DNA of 64,000 nucleotides from Acorus gramineus (Eukaryota; Streptophyta; Magnoliopsida; Acorales; Acoraceae). This document shows positions 45,542 through 58,079 of the stretch, one piece after another. A model generated the notes under the pieces. The model was not told where the DNA came from and searched no databases. It saw only the letters and a program-made list of their open reading frames with translations. How positions within the stretch are numbered: position 1 is the stretch's first letter; each line of letters starts with the position of its first letter. Where the stretch lies: NCBI GenBank assembly GCA_030737835.1, contig JAUJYN010000012.1, positions 5,327,731 through 5,391,730 of the forward strand, given 5' to 3'. Position numbers and translations under genes: made by a program.

Positions 45542-46094
45542 GTGTTCATCCCAACATCACTTAGGTCCATCTGATATTCATACGTAATACTATATTTGTC
45601 TTAATTTAATTAAACATTTTCTAATTATTTTATACAACTTTCAAAATATATAAAAAGGGAAAAAAACCTTGTAAAATAACTAAACGTAAACGGACACATC
45701 TCTAATGGATATGTTAGCTAATCAAAATGTTAAAGTGTTACATCAGCATTTTATACCTCAACTACACCCTCATTTACTACATCCCTATTTAATGGATTTT
45801 TGTTACTCCAATGGACTAGTTAAATAAACTAGCTAAAATAATAGTGGGCCCCACCTCTCCACCCATTTAACTCCTAAATGCTTTTTTTTTTTTTTTTGAA
45901 TTCTTTAATTAGAAAAATCAGGTGGGTGGTCTACATTTGGCTAACTAAAATACTAAGCACAGTTAGCTTAAAATATAACATCTCACAAGTGACGTCCACA
46001 TTTAGTTCCTCTTTAACGTTTTCATTGGAGTAACATTTTTATATGTTATGCAATAAATTAAAAATAACATGTTAGTTAACCTATAAATTGAAAT
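45542..46094. other. Intergenic, partly self-complementary
   Basis: No gene. Phrases such as ttttgttactccaatgg (about 45808) and ttttcattggagtaacat (about 46019) are inverted to each other, suggesting a decayed MITE. Confidence 0.3.
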
Positions 46095-46340
46095 AAAAGA
46101 ACCGGACTGCGTTCTGTGCCACGGGACGTGGAAAACGATGTTCCATCTTTTATGTGAGTGTCCTGCTATTGCACGGATATGGCAGTCGGTGCAGTGGAGT
46201 GTAGTATGAATAGACAATTGGTCCTCTCTTCACTGCGTGATTTCTGGGGGATGACAGCCTGCACGAAGATAAAATGTGATAAAAGAAAATTGGGCAAGGT
46301 AATGCTTTCAATTATCCCTGTAGTTTGAGTGACTTGGTGA
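46095..46340 (+). pseudogene. LINE relic with zf-RVT zinc finger
   Basis: A short frame reads CVLCHGTWKTMFHLLCECPA followed by IARIWQSVQWS, matching the reverse-transcriptase zinc-binding domain (C-x2-C, then H-x4-C) at the end of plant LINE ORF2. A stop follows soon after. No terminal structures were recognised. Confidence 0.65.
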
Positions 46341-47094
46341 GTCAGAAATAAAGTGGTGTTTAAAGAGACTACTTTTTATTTTAAAAATGTGTGAGAGAGA
46401 ATGATCTCATGCATCAAGGAGTAAAGCGCGAGACTGGCAGGGGTAACTCGCGTTCATATAGGTAAAACTAATATGAGTATCATAAAATAGGAGGCTAAGG
46501 TGTGAGTTCAGACATATTCCTTATTCTTTTGCTTTCACTTTAAAATTGATATGTTTACACCCGTAGCTTGCTTAATGATGATAGATTTGGAAAACTAATA
46601 AGATAGGTTGAGTGGTAGGTTTGGTAGGGTACGAGGGAACTTTCCGCGGAGTAGTTGAGTTTGGTACACCAAATTCATCATGAAAAATCTCAATCGATTG
46701 ATTTGACATTTTAAACTTGGAAAGAAGCAGGATTTTCAAGGCACATTCCAAGTCTTAAACTACAATTTTTTGAAAGGCGCCCAGATCCGTTACCCGAGTA
46801 ACAAGGAATTCACGATTTAAAAAAAAAAAGAAAAAAATTATGTATTATAGCAGTAAACAGAAACCCACCCCGAGATCGATATTTTCTCTGATGACCGTGG
46901 TGAATGACGATCGTTAGATGTTCCAGTAAGTGTACCAACCCAGATCGGCATTTTTTCTGGTGACAGTATAGAAGTGTGGTCGTCCGAAAGATCGACGAGG
47001 TAAAGTAAGAGAATAAATTTATATTTTTACAAGTTTCAAACCAAATAGGCAAATTTCACATTTAAACACATATAACAGACAACCATAGCAGGAT

Positions 47095-47676
47095 TTAAAA
47101 CACATCAAGTTTACAGGGATTGAAACCGATTTAGTCAAGTTTACAGGGAGTTGTATTGATTTTTTCCTTTAAAAAAATGGTTGGGGGGGGGTGGGGGGGG
47201 GGTGGCGGGCAACAGTTGAGTTGCCAAGATTACAGGAGGGAAGGCTTAGGGAGAAATATATGGAAAGTTTCTTTCAAAATTAATGGTTGAGAATTGAGAT
47301 ACTATTTATTTACTTTTTTTCTATTTTAATGGTTCAAATTTAAAGCTTAACAAAAATTGGTGCCCCCCAAGGGGTTAAAATAAATATTGTCTAATAAGAT
47401 AGGGATTTGAGGGGATTTTTTTATTTTGTATGGATATTTTTTAATTTTCACCAGTTTTTAGGGAGCTATATCGATTTTTTTAAAATAAGGGGTGAGGGTG
47501 TTATGATAACTTTTAATGTATGGTTAGGGTTAACCATGTAGCTGGTTAATTAGGGTGACATGAAGGATTGAAATAATATTTTTCTAATAACATATGGACC
47601 ATGCCGATATTTCAATTTCATAGGTACCATAAAACTGATTTAGTTAAATGTTTATAGAGTTATATCTATTTTTTCC
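47095..47676. repeat. Dispersed foldback repeat, copy 2
   Basis: The part 47373-47676 matches 23935-24233 in the same orientation (both contain taaaataaatattgtctaat followed by aagataggga). It also has an interrupted G run at 47181-47203, as copy 1 has at 23724, so the G run seems part of the family. Confidence 0.6.
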
Positions 47677-49906
47677 TAAATTTCTTTTACATATTCTATA
47701 GTAGTGATGATAAATCTTTAAAATTTATTAAAATATATATTTTATATTTTTATAGATACATATTTTATTGTGATAGAACATTTCAAAAAAATAAAAAAGG
47801 TGTGAACATTATTTGATTTTTTTTTAATTTTTACCAATGGGGTTGTTGGGAGGCGCGCATGACGCAGCACAAAGACGTGTTGCATTCTTCTATTTATTTT
47901 TGGTAAGAAAATAAGTCTTAAGACTCCTAGTTTTCTTCTCCATGTCATCTTTATGTCGTTACCTTCGGAGAATCATATTCTCAACATGGAAGATACTGCC
48001 GGATCGGACGAAGAGGACCCACAGAAGTTGTTGGGACAAGAATATATGAAGAACACAACGAGGCAGGTGCGGGGAGCCAGGAATTAAAGGAGGGGGGCAA
48101 GAGATTTAAAGTAATTAAGGTGAAAAAATGCTTATGAAAGATAAATATAAATATATGTTTAGGACAAAATTAAGATGGTTGTAGAAGTCTTTCCAAGTTT
48201 AAAGTTTGGTCCTCTTCGTCCGATCTTAAAGTTTAAGACAAAACACAACAAGGTGAAGGTAGTTGGGTAGAAGTTTTTACTACCGAACTATTCACTGATT
48301 TTTGGTGAGGCACCTGGTCAGTCTTTCCTCTACTGTATTCTCCTCTCTAATTCTCTGTACTCCTGTTCCCCGTTTGGACATTATTATCTCATTTTTTGTC
48401 CTCCAGATTTGATTACTGAATGGATCATTAAAGTAATGGATAAATGATACAATTAATTATTTTTTAAACTCTTTTCCCTTATTTAGATATTAAAAAAAAA
48501 TCATATGATTTAGAATATAACTTAATATCTCATTATTTTTCATCACAAAAAATAGAAAAATGAGGCTTAATTTTTTTTAAAATGAATATGAGGAAAACCA
48601 TTGATTACAAAAAATATACACAAATAGGACTTCGGCTTAGATTTTTGGGAAAATTTAACAAATCAAACTTCCACAAGAAGACTGAAAATAGTCACCAAAA
48701 ATCAATAAAAAAAATCTAAAATTATGATTTTTCAACCCCACAAAACCAGAGATAAAAAATCCCTTAAAAACAAAGATTTCCACAATAATTTCAATTGAAA
48801 AAGGATTTGCGTGACTTTAGTTCATAAAAATTTCAATGGGCACAAATACACTCAGGTCGTTTTACAGTCGCTCTATCACTAACGCTCAAGCAGTATAAAT
48901 ATTTCATTATCTTCGTAAATACTTTATTAGAGAAACATAAAAAAATATATTTATTTTTATGAGCATGTATTTCATTTTTTTTTATTAAAATGTAATTAAA
49001 TAGATAGATAACACTTCAAAAAAATATAAAAACTAATGTGGGTTATTACCGAACTACAAAAAAGAGTTAACATAACATTTTCTCAATGAGTATTGTTTTA
49101 CAGTTTTTTTTTCAGCCCCAATTTCAAACATATATGCATCATTAGCGCTATAAACTCACATTAACGAAGTAAATGCTTTAATAGAAAAAAAAATTATATT
49201 TTTTTATAAATACATCTATATAATTCGTTAGAGTACATGCTTTATTTTTTATAAACATATATACCTCATTAGATAATGTATACTATTTTAAAAATTAAAA
49301 ACACGTATAAACTAAAACTATGTTAAAAATTCATAAAACTTGTTTTTCCTTTGTCTTTTTTTATTTTTAAGTCCCGTACCTTTGAAATCCAAACCAACCC
49401 TTTATATGTTTTCTAACCAAGACGATCACCCATCCTCTTTCTCGTGAAGTCACAGGACTGAAAACACTCGTGAATGTGTTTTTCAAAAACTACCTGCTGA
49501 GCCCATGTGTGGGATGCTGGGGCCGTCCCCAGTGAAAATCCGTTAGGGACATCCTCAGCTATTTTCTTTTCCATTTCGTTGTGCTCTCTCCCTCTTGATC
49601 TGTAGATATATGAGAGTGTATGAAAGTCATACTCGTGTATCTGTATATAATACATGTTTTTATTATAACGAATTCATTAACAAATAAATTCTCTACCACT
49701 AACATAATAAAGTTATAGAATTTATGGTATATGAATTCAAACACAATTTACTCTATAACGACTAACAAAATAATAATAATAAAGTTATGCAGCAACAAAA
49801 AAACATAATAAATTTCATGAAAAAATTATTTGTTAAGCGTGAATTATCAATCTTCAATATAATATGAAAAATCAAATTTTTAACAAAAAAATCCTTGTTT
49901 GATTAA
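47677..49906. other. Intergenic with decayed TIR repeats and one inverted repeat
   Basis: No gene. Two stretches (about 48850-49020 and 49075-49320) resemble the TIR family at 41281 in reverse orientation. A perfect 17-bp inverted repeat (atcggacgaagaggacc) lies at 48003-48019 and 48208-48224. Confidence 0.4.
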
Positions 49907-50136
49907 GGGTGTGTTTGGATGTGAGGTTGAAACTCTGTGATTCTTAAAATCTTATGTTTTAAACTCAGCTTTTGAAAAGCTATGTTTTATTAGATTTTCA
50001 ACCGCAAGATTTTTTGGCCTAAAAAGGAAGATTGTGGTTTGAAAAGTTAAACGCTGAAAATGTGTTTGGATTTGAGTTTCAGAATTTTTAGCTTTTCAAA
50101 CGCAGAATCTACCTAAACTCATATCCAAACGGACCC
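49907..50136. mobile_element. Tourist-like (PIF/Harbinger) MITE
   Basis: The ends are GGGTGTGTTTGGAT and, inward from the right, GGGTCCGTTTGGAT; TAA flanks both sides (49904-49906 and 50137-50139). The 230-bp non-coding interior contains further aaagctgagttt/aaactcagcttt-type inverted motifs. Confidence 0.87.
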
Positions 50137-50139
50137 TAA

Positions 50140-52149
50140 ATTCTGAAACGTCAGAACATGCATAATATTCCAAATATTTACAGTTTGAGTGTTGATACAC
50201 GCAGTCCTTTTTGTAACCCTATACACTATGATAAAGTAGTATATACTACATTATTATAGCGTATGAGTCCTATCATAGTATATGATTCAATTTTTTTTAT
50301 TTTTTCATTATGAAAAAAAATATACTAATATATTTTAGTATATACTTCATTTCACATATCATCATGTATTTTAAAAGGTGAATGTATGATTTAAAAAAGG
50401 GGGGGGGGGTGACTGCAGTTGGAGCTGGATTGTTTTAATGATCTTCTTTACGATATTATCGAACAATTCTAAATTCTTCGCATATTTCCAAAGTTTCGGT
50501 CACTGGTTTGTCTCCTAACCTTTGGTTTTATCATATGGCATAATTATCCTTTATTATAAAATAAACAACAATAATAAATAAATAAATAAAGCCACCCCAC
50601 TATACAAACTGTTAGAATGAAATAATGAAAATCTTTGTATTGCACTTTAAGACATAACACATATAATTTAACACAAACGATAGCATCAATGACTATTTTT
50701 TTTTTAGTTTATGTAAGAGGGTTCGTTTTTTTTTTATAAGAGGGTTCGTGGGACGGTGGGAACAAACATCACTGAATGAGGCACAAGATGATTTTTAACA
50801 ATAATTATATTTTTGGTCGGCCTGATCTTGACCTGTAATGATCGGTTCCTCCAACAACTGTTGTGTGGTCTGTTCTTCAGCCCAAGCTCTCTGGAGCTCA
50901 TCTCAACACAATGAGAGTGATTTTGAAAGACGTCAATTGCTGGAGAATGGGAAGTTAATTGTTCGTATCATTAAATGATCATTGGGCGCATAGGTATGGT
51001 GCTTAATTAATATAATTAGACTTATTCCGATCGACTGTTTAATATCTGTTTTGGAGCAGTTATTCAGTAATTAATGAGACCGTAGCAATAAGAATGGTTG
51101 TTCTATTTTGATAGAAAAAGAATTAATGTTATTATATTTTTAAGAAAAAGTAGATCTTGCTATGACACTTTTAAACTAAAAGTGTAATTACAAGTTTGAA
51201 TTAGTGGTAAGAGGAAATTGATAGAAACAGACAAATAACAAAAGTCTAGGGAGGTGGGGCTGATAATGCAGCGGGGGATGGAGTGGGCATCCGTAGATGG
51301 GGAAGTCTACCAAAACCACAACCACATCCCCAACTAATATGCTATACTTAAGTGGAAGGTTTGTAAAAGTTGCATAATTTTCAGGCCAACTTTCGGCTCC
51401 AATACTTTAAATATGATTGATTATTAGTACCACCTTTTTTGAAAAGCAAGTTATAAGTGAAACAAACACAATTCGTCCACCACGCCTTGACAAGACACTT
51501 TAATATGATAGGTAGAAGTTAGGAAAACATACCATCTCAGCATGAAGTTCATGCTCGATTCAGATCCTCTGTTTTACTGATGATAAAGTATACTATGTTC
51601 ATTTCACATGGAGGTAGCACTGTAGTTAATTAGAACATGCATGCGTACCAGAGACAATAAACTAGGACACATCACGTGGGCACGCATGGACTCAGTAAAT
51701 AGTGTGTACTGAATGACAATTTGGGTATATATTGCAAAAAGAGTTCTAGTACTCATCATTTTACATTCTTAAATGCAGTATTATATACTTTGTTATTGAT
51801 TGGTGAGACAAACTATCACATCTAGTATGCTAAAACTACATATGATACTCACGTATTAATCTCCTATTGAAAACGGACAAAATCTGATGGAATCCGACTT
51901 GACCCCATCTTCTATGTTAACCAGAAAGAAAATCTTATCAATTGCATTCACTGGACTCAAAATACCCACATCTCTGGTGCCGATAAAGAGAAGATAGGAA
52001 TCCGTTCAGGCCATTCCCCAAAACAGATAAGTAACACTCATACATATAACATAATTTAAAGTTTACATAAGAAATTCATGAGGACACATCAATACATAAA
52101 ATACCTTTTTCAAATTTCTGGACGCGAGTCAATATTCATGAACATATAT
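50140..52149. other. Intergenic, 3' of the membrane-protein gene
   Basis: No supported exon. A G run (about 50399-50408) is present. The end nearest 52149 should contain the 3' UTR of the minus-strand gene. Confidence 0.3.
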
Positions 52150-52557
52150 TCATTTGGCAGTGACAACCTCATCGGCCATGACAAAGAAGATATAGAAGGT
52201 CCCAATGATGCAGAGCACTGACAATGCCCAAACAAAGACTGACATAAACAATGGCATGACAGCAGAGATCCTATTTGAGAAGGTGAGATTGATAATGGAA
52301 GCCAGAACCCATATAGCGACTCGGTACCTCCATTTCCTCTGTGAGTCCTCTTTGGGGACTTTCTCAGAAGCATGGATGCACCACATGAGCGAAATGAAGG
52401 ATACATAGGCGGTGATGATGAAGTTGAGCGAAGAGGGGTTATCTCTGTTTCGATAAACTGCAACGCCGGAGTTGAATGTGAGGAATGACACACTGATAAA
52501 AGGAAGGAACCACGAGTCTTCTCGTAGATCACCTTGACGGATTTGAATGGTTTCCAT
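52150..52557 (-). CDS. Small four-helix membrane protein, function unknown
   Basis: A single-exon ORF of 135 residues starting METIQIRQGDLRED and ending FFVMADEVVTAK. Four hydrophobic segments are visible: WFLPFISVSFLTFNSGVAV, IITAYVSFISLMWCI, YRVAIWVLASIINLTF and LFMSVFVWALSVLCIIGTFY. A charged loop (ASEKVPKEDSQRKWR) lies between helices 2 and 3. I do not recognise the family with certainty; small plant-specific membrane proteins of this shape occur in clusters. An upstream in-frame ATG (52605) is only about 5 bases from a TATA box (52609-52615). Transcription would normally begin about 30 bases downstream of the TATA, so the 52557 ATG is preferred. A broken paralogue on the opposite strand 1.8 kb away supports a real, locally duplicated gene. 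Confidence 0.7.
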   Translation of the reverse strand: METIQIRQGDLREDSWFLPFISVSFLTFNSGVAVYRNRDNPSSLNFIITAYVSFISLMWCIHASEKVPKEDSQRKWRYRVAIWVLASIINLTFSNRISAVMPLFMSVFVWALSVLCIIGTFYIFFVMADEVVTAK

Positions 52558-52608
52558 CTCTCTCTCTATGCGACTATTCCTGAAAAAACTTTCATAGTTA
52601 TTCATGGC

Positions 52609-52615
52609 ATATATA
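52609..52615 (-). promoter_or_regulatory. TATA box of the membrane-protein gene
   Basis: ctatatatg on the minus strand, about 52 bases upstream of the chosen ATG at 52557 and too close to the alternative ATG at 52605. Confidence 0.5.
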
Positions 52616-52619
52616 GCGG

Positions 52620-54344
52620 AGCTCTTTGCCGTTTAGATAGAAAATTAAGATATTACGAGGTCTATGACTATTCTAGTATAGATAAGGATAAAGTGATTTT
52701 GTGTTTTGTTGTATTTTGAATTATTCTCGTTGAAAAACATAATAATAAAATTTTTATTGTTTGAATAAAATGTCGCTAAGGTATGGATACTGATTTATAA
52801 AATGTGAAAAAATGATAATAGTTGATTTGACAGTTAATTTATAAGAGGTGGTGACAGTTGATTTGACTAACCTGGAATATCCTTTTCAGTTGAATAACAT
52901 GAAATAACATAATTTCAGAGGATGGGTGAAATCCATATATCACTTTATATTAGTATTTTGACATAAAAATTGTCATTTATTTCGGCCATCCAAACAGTCT
53001 TTAATCCCTTATTCCATATTATACTAATTTTTTTCACCTTTTATTCCCAATGCAAACATGGGAAGGAGTAGTTTAGAAATCCATCTAAAAATAATGATTT
53101 TATAAAAAATAGCTTTTCAAAGCTTGATTAAGTAAAAAAAACGTTTTTATATTTTTTTATTAAAAACTAAATCATAATTTTTAATTATACATGTTTTTTT
53201 TAAAAACATTTGAAAACACGTTTACATTTTTTTAATTTTCGCAGATCAATAATCTGTCCAAATGAACTTTTCAAAAACCCCTAAGAAATTTCGTAGAAAT
53301 TCACAAACTGTTGATTGATGGACCTCCTAATTATATTATTTAAAACCACGTATGTTGTCCTACTATTATTCCAATAAAAGGTAAGCATTCAATTTTTATT
53401 AAGATATACATTTATCATGAAAACCACATGGAACTCTTTTTTTCCTCTCACCGAGTTCAAAATTGTATTTTGAATTTAATAATAAAAAAATGATAACAAT
53501 ATCTATTTTTCCTTAAAAAAACGACATCGTACAACCATTATATAACCGCTCCTCTGGCCACATGAGTTGGCATGCGCCCTGGTGTGAAACGCTCTCCCAA
53601 TTTATCACTCACATAAAATATGCTACAAATTGTTTTCGGTTGGTTTTTTAAAAAAAAGGTAGATATTTACTACCCAATTTCATAACTAAACTCGAATTAC
53701 AAAATTTAAAATGTGAAAGAATAGAAAGAAAGACATAACATCAAAACAAGTAAGCCAAGAAAACATGAACGGGTGGGGGAAACTCAGGCCCTGGGTTAGA
53801 AGAGAGTTTTAACCAATCAAGTCCCTCGCCTGCCCGTTCATCCCGTAATTCTCATATATCCATCTTGGAATTGAATCTCCACCGCTCTCGCTACGTGCCT
53901 CCCCAATCTGTGTTGAGTCCACGGAACATGTTCCACATATTCTCTTGATACACCTTAGACCAGTTGAAGATGGCATCATTATCTGTCTTCCATAATTGTT
54001 TTCCGTTGGTGGGTTCAAGAATTGCATATTGTCAAAGCATATCGTCAAAGCACGACACATGTCTACGAGATTGAACTGAATTTTATTAAAATCAGTTCAT
54101 GAGCTATATTGATTAAATTTAAACAAAAAAAAAACTCATTTTTTTCTTTTGGATCTGTAAGGCTAGCAATTAATTATATAGTTGGTTTATAATAATAATT
54201 TTGATTTTATTAGCTGAACCATATCAAAAAAAAAATGTCACACAGGAGGCATTTAAGAAGTGGAGATATCGATTACATAGGCATGAGAGAGAATGTAAGA
54301 TATGGTATGAGAGGCATTACCAATATCACGTTCAGTCTTCATGA
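52620..54344. other. Intergenic, nothing firm
   Basis: AT-rich. A minus-strand stretch at 53809-54060 has higher GC and reads peptide-like in two frames (for example YQENMWNMFRGLNTDWGGT), perhaps a gene relic, but no family was recognised. Confidence 0.35.
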
Positions 54345-54577
54345 AGCTTATAATGTTGTGCATCAACCCTTCTGAAAAAGAGGATTCTCAGAGGAAGTAA
54401 AGGTACCGAGTGGCTGTATGGTTTTTGGCGTCCTTAATCTCAATTTCTAGATGTTGTAATATTAATATACCTGTTCATGTTGGCCTCTGTGTCACTGTGT
54501 GGGCATTGCAGGAGATCTGCATCATTCCGACCTTCTACGTGTTCTTCATCATGGCCTATGGTGTTATCACTCCTAAA
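54345..54577 (+). pseudogene. Broken paralogue of the 52150 membrane-protein gene
   Basis: Matches the second half of the minus-strand gene: LCINPSEKEDSQRK, then a stop (TAA) where the gene has W, then RYRVAVWFLASLISISR and a final ICIIPTFYVFFIMAYGVITP. The first two helices are missing. An hAT MITE was inserted 300 bp downstream. Inverted orientation relative to the intact gene. Confidence 0.75.
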
Positions 54578-54876
54578 TGTATTTTTATTAATGATCAAAT
54601 CAAGAAACCAGATTATATCTCACATTCATTGGCGTTTATTATTATTTTTGATGAATTGACCTGTGCATACTTTGTGTGTTCTAGTGTATATGTTTGGAAG
54701 AATTCAAAAAGATATATAGGGAAGGAACAAATTAAGAGTCCTCTATTCTCTGCCTCTACCTTTAAAAATTTTGATAATTGCATACGTAACCAAAAGTTCT
54801 GTGGATCCAGGAAGCTACACTCCTTCAGACGTAATATCCAAGAAACACACTACTATACAAGGAATTTTCCTAGCAG

Positions 54877-55712
54877 CAGGGGCGGAGCTACAGCTCGGCT
54901 TGGCCGGGCTGTAGCCCCCCCCCCCCCCCCCCCTAAATTTTTTGATAATTTTTTTTTAATTAGATTGTGATTATTCCTGTTATTATTCAGGCATAATCAT
55001 CCCTAATTACTACCCCTAATCATGGCTGATTATCCTCTATCACACCAGTTTCTACACAGTTGATTATTGCCTTGTATAGGCTAATTAATCCCGTCATTAT
55101 TTGCCCATTACACCACCTATACAGACAGTCATCACTTACCTTGCATTGAAAAAATGTAACTTAATTCTTATCAATCACATGGTTAAATACATATTTTTTA
55201 TACAATAATACAAGATGTGTAACGAATTCTCCCTTATTACCAATTTTATCATAGTTTTCATATTTTTTTCTACCAAAATATGGTTATAAAAATTTTAAAT
55301 CTTTGTTAGAATGATTCTTTTTTTTTTTTTTATCTTTACTAGCCTAGATATATTGAGATCAATTGCATTTTTTTCAATTATGAAATCTTTTACAACACTT
55401 CACACTAAGATGAAAGATGATTTTCTTGTAGATTCTATGATTATTTATATTGAAATTTTATTTTGCTGGAAAATATTGACTCAGATCGAATAAAAGATGA
55501 TTTATATTCTTTGAAGGATCGTAAATACAGTTTCAATAACATATTTTTGAAAAAACTTAATCTTTTGTCTATTTTTGTATTTTTGCATATCTATGACAAA
55601 ATTTACTAGAAATGAAGTAAAAACTTGTTTGGTTTATATAAAATTTAAATTGTTTATTAGATTTGGAGTTCATCTTAGCCCCTCCCAATATAAAATCCTA
55701 GTTCCGCCCTTG
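54877..55712. mobile_element. hAT MITE (CAGGGGCGGA ends), copy 2
   Basis: The termini are CAGGGGCGGAGCTACAG and, inward from the right, CAAGGGCGGAACTAGG. A perfect 8-bp duplication CCTAGCAG flanks it (54869-54876 and 55713-55720). 836 bp, non-coding, with a C run of 19 at 54915-54933. Same family as 41972-42817 by ends and length; the interior differs. Confidence 0.87.
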
Positions 55713-55720
55713 CCTAGCAG

Positions 55721-56599
55721 CTCAAATTTTTTTTGTATTTCTTGGTCAAATCCTATCCAATCAGAACTCGAATTCAAGATCCCTGGGTAAAGAGGGGATA
55801 CCTACAAAGAGGTGGTTCAGTGGAAAACTAGGTTTACACCAAAACTAACTCCAAAACAGGGTGTGAGGTGATTTTATTTAGGAATGTTTGCACCAATACC
55901 CATAAAAAAGTAATGCTGATTGCGGAATATCCATGTATAAGCAATGCAAGTAAAAATATCCCTCAAAATCATTTTAGTTGCCCGCGCTCCACACAGGTTT
56001 TCTTTTTTTTTTAGTTTAACAATTATACATTCTTCCACCGAAGTATATAGAGTCATACAAAATGAAGTAAATATTTGAGATACAGTAATATATTTTTTTT
56101 TCTAAAAAATAATTTATTTTGAACTTCCACTGCAAGAAATTTCGTTGGTAAATTGTATATTTTCTAACAAACATTCCATTTCATCGGTAATTAGGATAAT
56201 CAACGGTGTAGAGCTGTAGTTCATGTAATGAACTTTTACCAAGGAATATATATTCCTTGGTCAAAAGCCTTTAACAATAAAAAAACAAAAAATAATTTTA
56301 CCAACGAAATTATTTTACATCCGGCCCATTTAAGTGCCCAAAACACATTTAATTGAAATTATTTCACTTTTGATCCGGTCCAGTGAACTCCCAAAACTCA
56401 TCTACCGTTTGTGAAAACTAAAACCCTAACATCCATCATTTGCAAACTGAAACCTAACATCGGCCACAGACTATCAAAATTGCTCTCTCCATCACTATCA
56501 GTTGCAGAGGATCGAAATTGCCACTCTATCCTTCATCATTCATCTCTTCTTTGCAGAGGATCAAAATCACCGACTCTCTATTTCGCCGTTCATCTCTCT
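55721..56599. other. Intergenic with a CACTA-like end
   Basis: CACTGCAAGAAATTTCGTTGG at about 56130 resembles a CACTA terminus, followed by inverted motifs (accaaggaatatatattccttggt, 56238-56261, a palindrome). A partner terminus was not found. The stretch at 56400-56590 is GC-moderate with aaaccctaacatc phrases and no clear ORF. Confidence 0.35.
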
Positions 56600-57440
56600 G
56601 GTGAAGAGCAACGGGATCTAGCATTGATATCCATTGTGCTCATTACTGTACCTAAGGAAGACACACATAGCTGAACGAGGAGATAACTTGATACACTCAA
56701 TAGGAGGAAGGAGGACAAAACACGTGGATTCAAAAACACGGAGACGAGAATAATTAGGAGGATTTTGATGAAGACGTTGAAAGGGGGAGATGCCAGAAGT
56801 GATAGAAGAAGAAGTGGATTGATGAGGTACACACTTGTGAGAACAGTCTCACCTCAAAACTGAACAGGAACATAAACAAAGAGGAGTAAGGATCGGGTCG
56901 TCTCGAGGATATAACGGTATTTACACTCAGCAACCTCATTCTACTAGTGAGCATAAGGAGTGAAAAGCTGTGGTAGAGTGCCTTAGGAGGATAAATAGTC
57001 ACAAAATGCACAAGAGCAACACTCTCCTCTGCAATCAGAGTGAAACACATTGATACATTTGAAAAACTGAGTTTCAACCATTGTGGCAAAAGCTTGATAG
57101 ATGGGTAACAATTCAAAACGACTATGCATCAAATATATCCAAATAAAACAAGAAAAATCGTCAATGAAAATAACATAATAACAATTACCCCCTTTTAAAT
57201 GAATAGGGGAGAGATCCCAAACATCAGAATGGACTATATTAAAAGGAGATGCAAAAATGTGATTACTAGAAGGAAATGGAAAGCCAAGTGTTTTGTCAAC
57301 TTGCAGCCTACACATGGTTGAAGTTCAATTTTTGAAAAAGAACCTAAAACACCGTACTTATTAGATAATGAAGTCTTAAGAGAGAGAGATGATCAAGATG
57401 GCGGTGCCAGACATCAAACGAGGTAGGAGAAGAGGAAATC
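56600..57440 (-). pseudogene. Copia integrase region, degenerate
   Basis: A GAG-pre-integrase remnant (VWHRHLDHLSL, about 57400) is followed by the integrase core with VHSDVW and YYVIFIDDFSCFIWIYLM (57100-57240), and by the C-terminal block containing LLPPIECIKLSPRSAMCVFL (about 56650-56710). Frame shifts between blocks and stops near 56620 show decay. Confidence 0.75.
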
Positions 57441-57996
57441 AAGCGAGTTGAAACTGTAGAGGACGAAGGAATATGAAGATAATCCATATAGTAGAGCCCA
57501 CCAGTCTATAGCCTGTCCCAATCTGCTTCCCCGTGCGACGATCCTGTATAGAACAAGTAGAGAAATTAAAAGTAATGAGACAATCATGATAAGTAATTTT
57601 ACCAATAGAGAGCAAATTTAATGAAAGTCCAGGAACATGAAAAATTTTGGGAAGCTGAAAACGATGAAAAGGATCAGAAAGAGAACCAAAACTCAACACA
57701 GATAAATGAGTGCCATCTACTATATGAATAACAGGAGTGAAAAATAAACGAGTAGGACGACTAATAAATAATGTCTGAGAAGTCATATGATGGGAAACCC
57801 CAGAATCAAGAATCCATGAGGAAGTGAAGTTACCTGCAACCGCAGTAGAAGAAGAAAGAGAAGTAGATGAATCACTACCATTCATTGAGCGAAGTATATC
57901 ATGGAGCTGTTGTTGCTGGAGACGGAGTTGCGCAAGACTCTTAGTAATCTGAGGGGGAAAATATGCTGGTGGATCAGTAGGAAAATTAGAGGCCAC
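57439..57996 (-). pseudogene. Copia aspartic protease region
   Basis: A 185-codon open segment carrying the retroviral-type aspartic protease signature WILDSGVSHHMT (the family normally has DSGASHHMT) and the downstream VPGLSLNLLSIGKIT block typical of Copia polyproteins. It is continuous with the gag part upstream except for stops. Confidence 0.8.
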
Positions 57997-58079
57997 AACA
58001 GTGGTAGTCCGAGGCTAAGGACTACGTGGAGGAACTGTAGATAGTGCCTGAAGCACTGGTGCACGGGATGCTACAAGAT

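Noticed and set aside
53809-54060. 83-codon minus-strand ORF of higher GC
   Set aside because: Peptide-like phrases appear in two frames but no family could be recognised; left as unassigned intergenic sequence.
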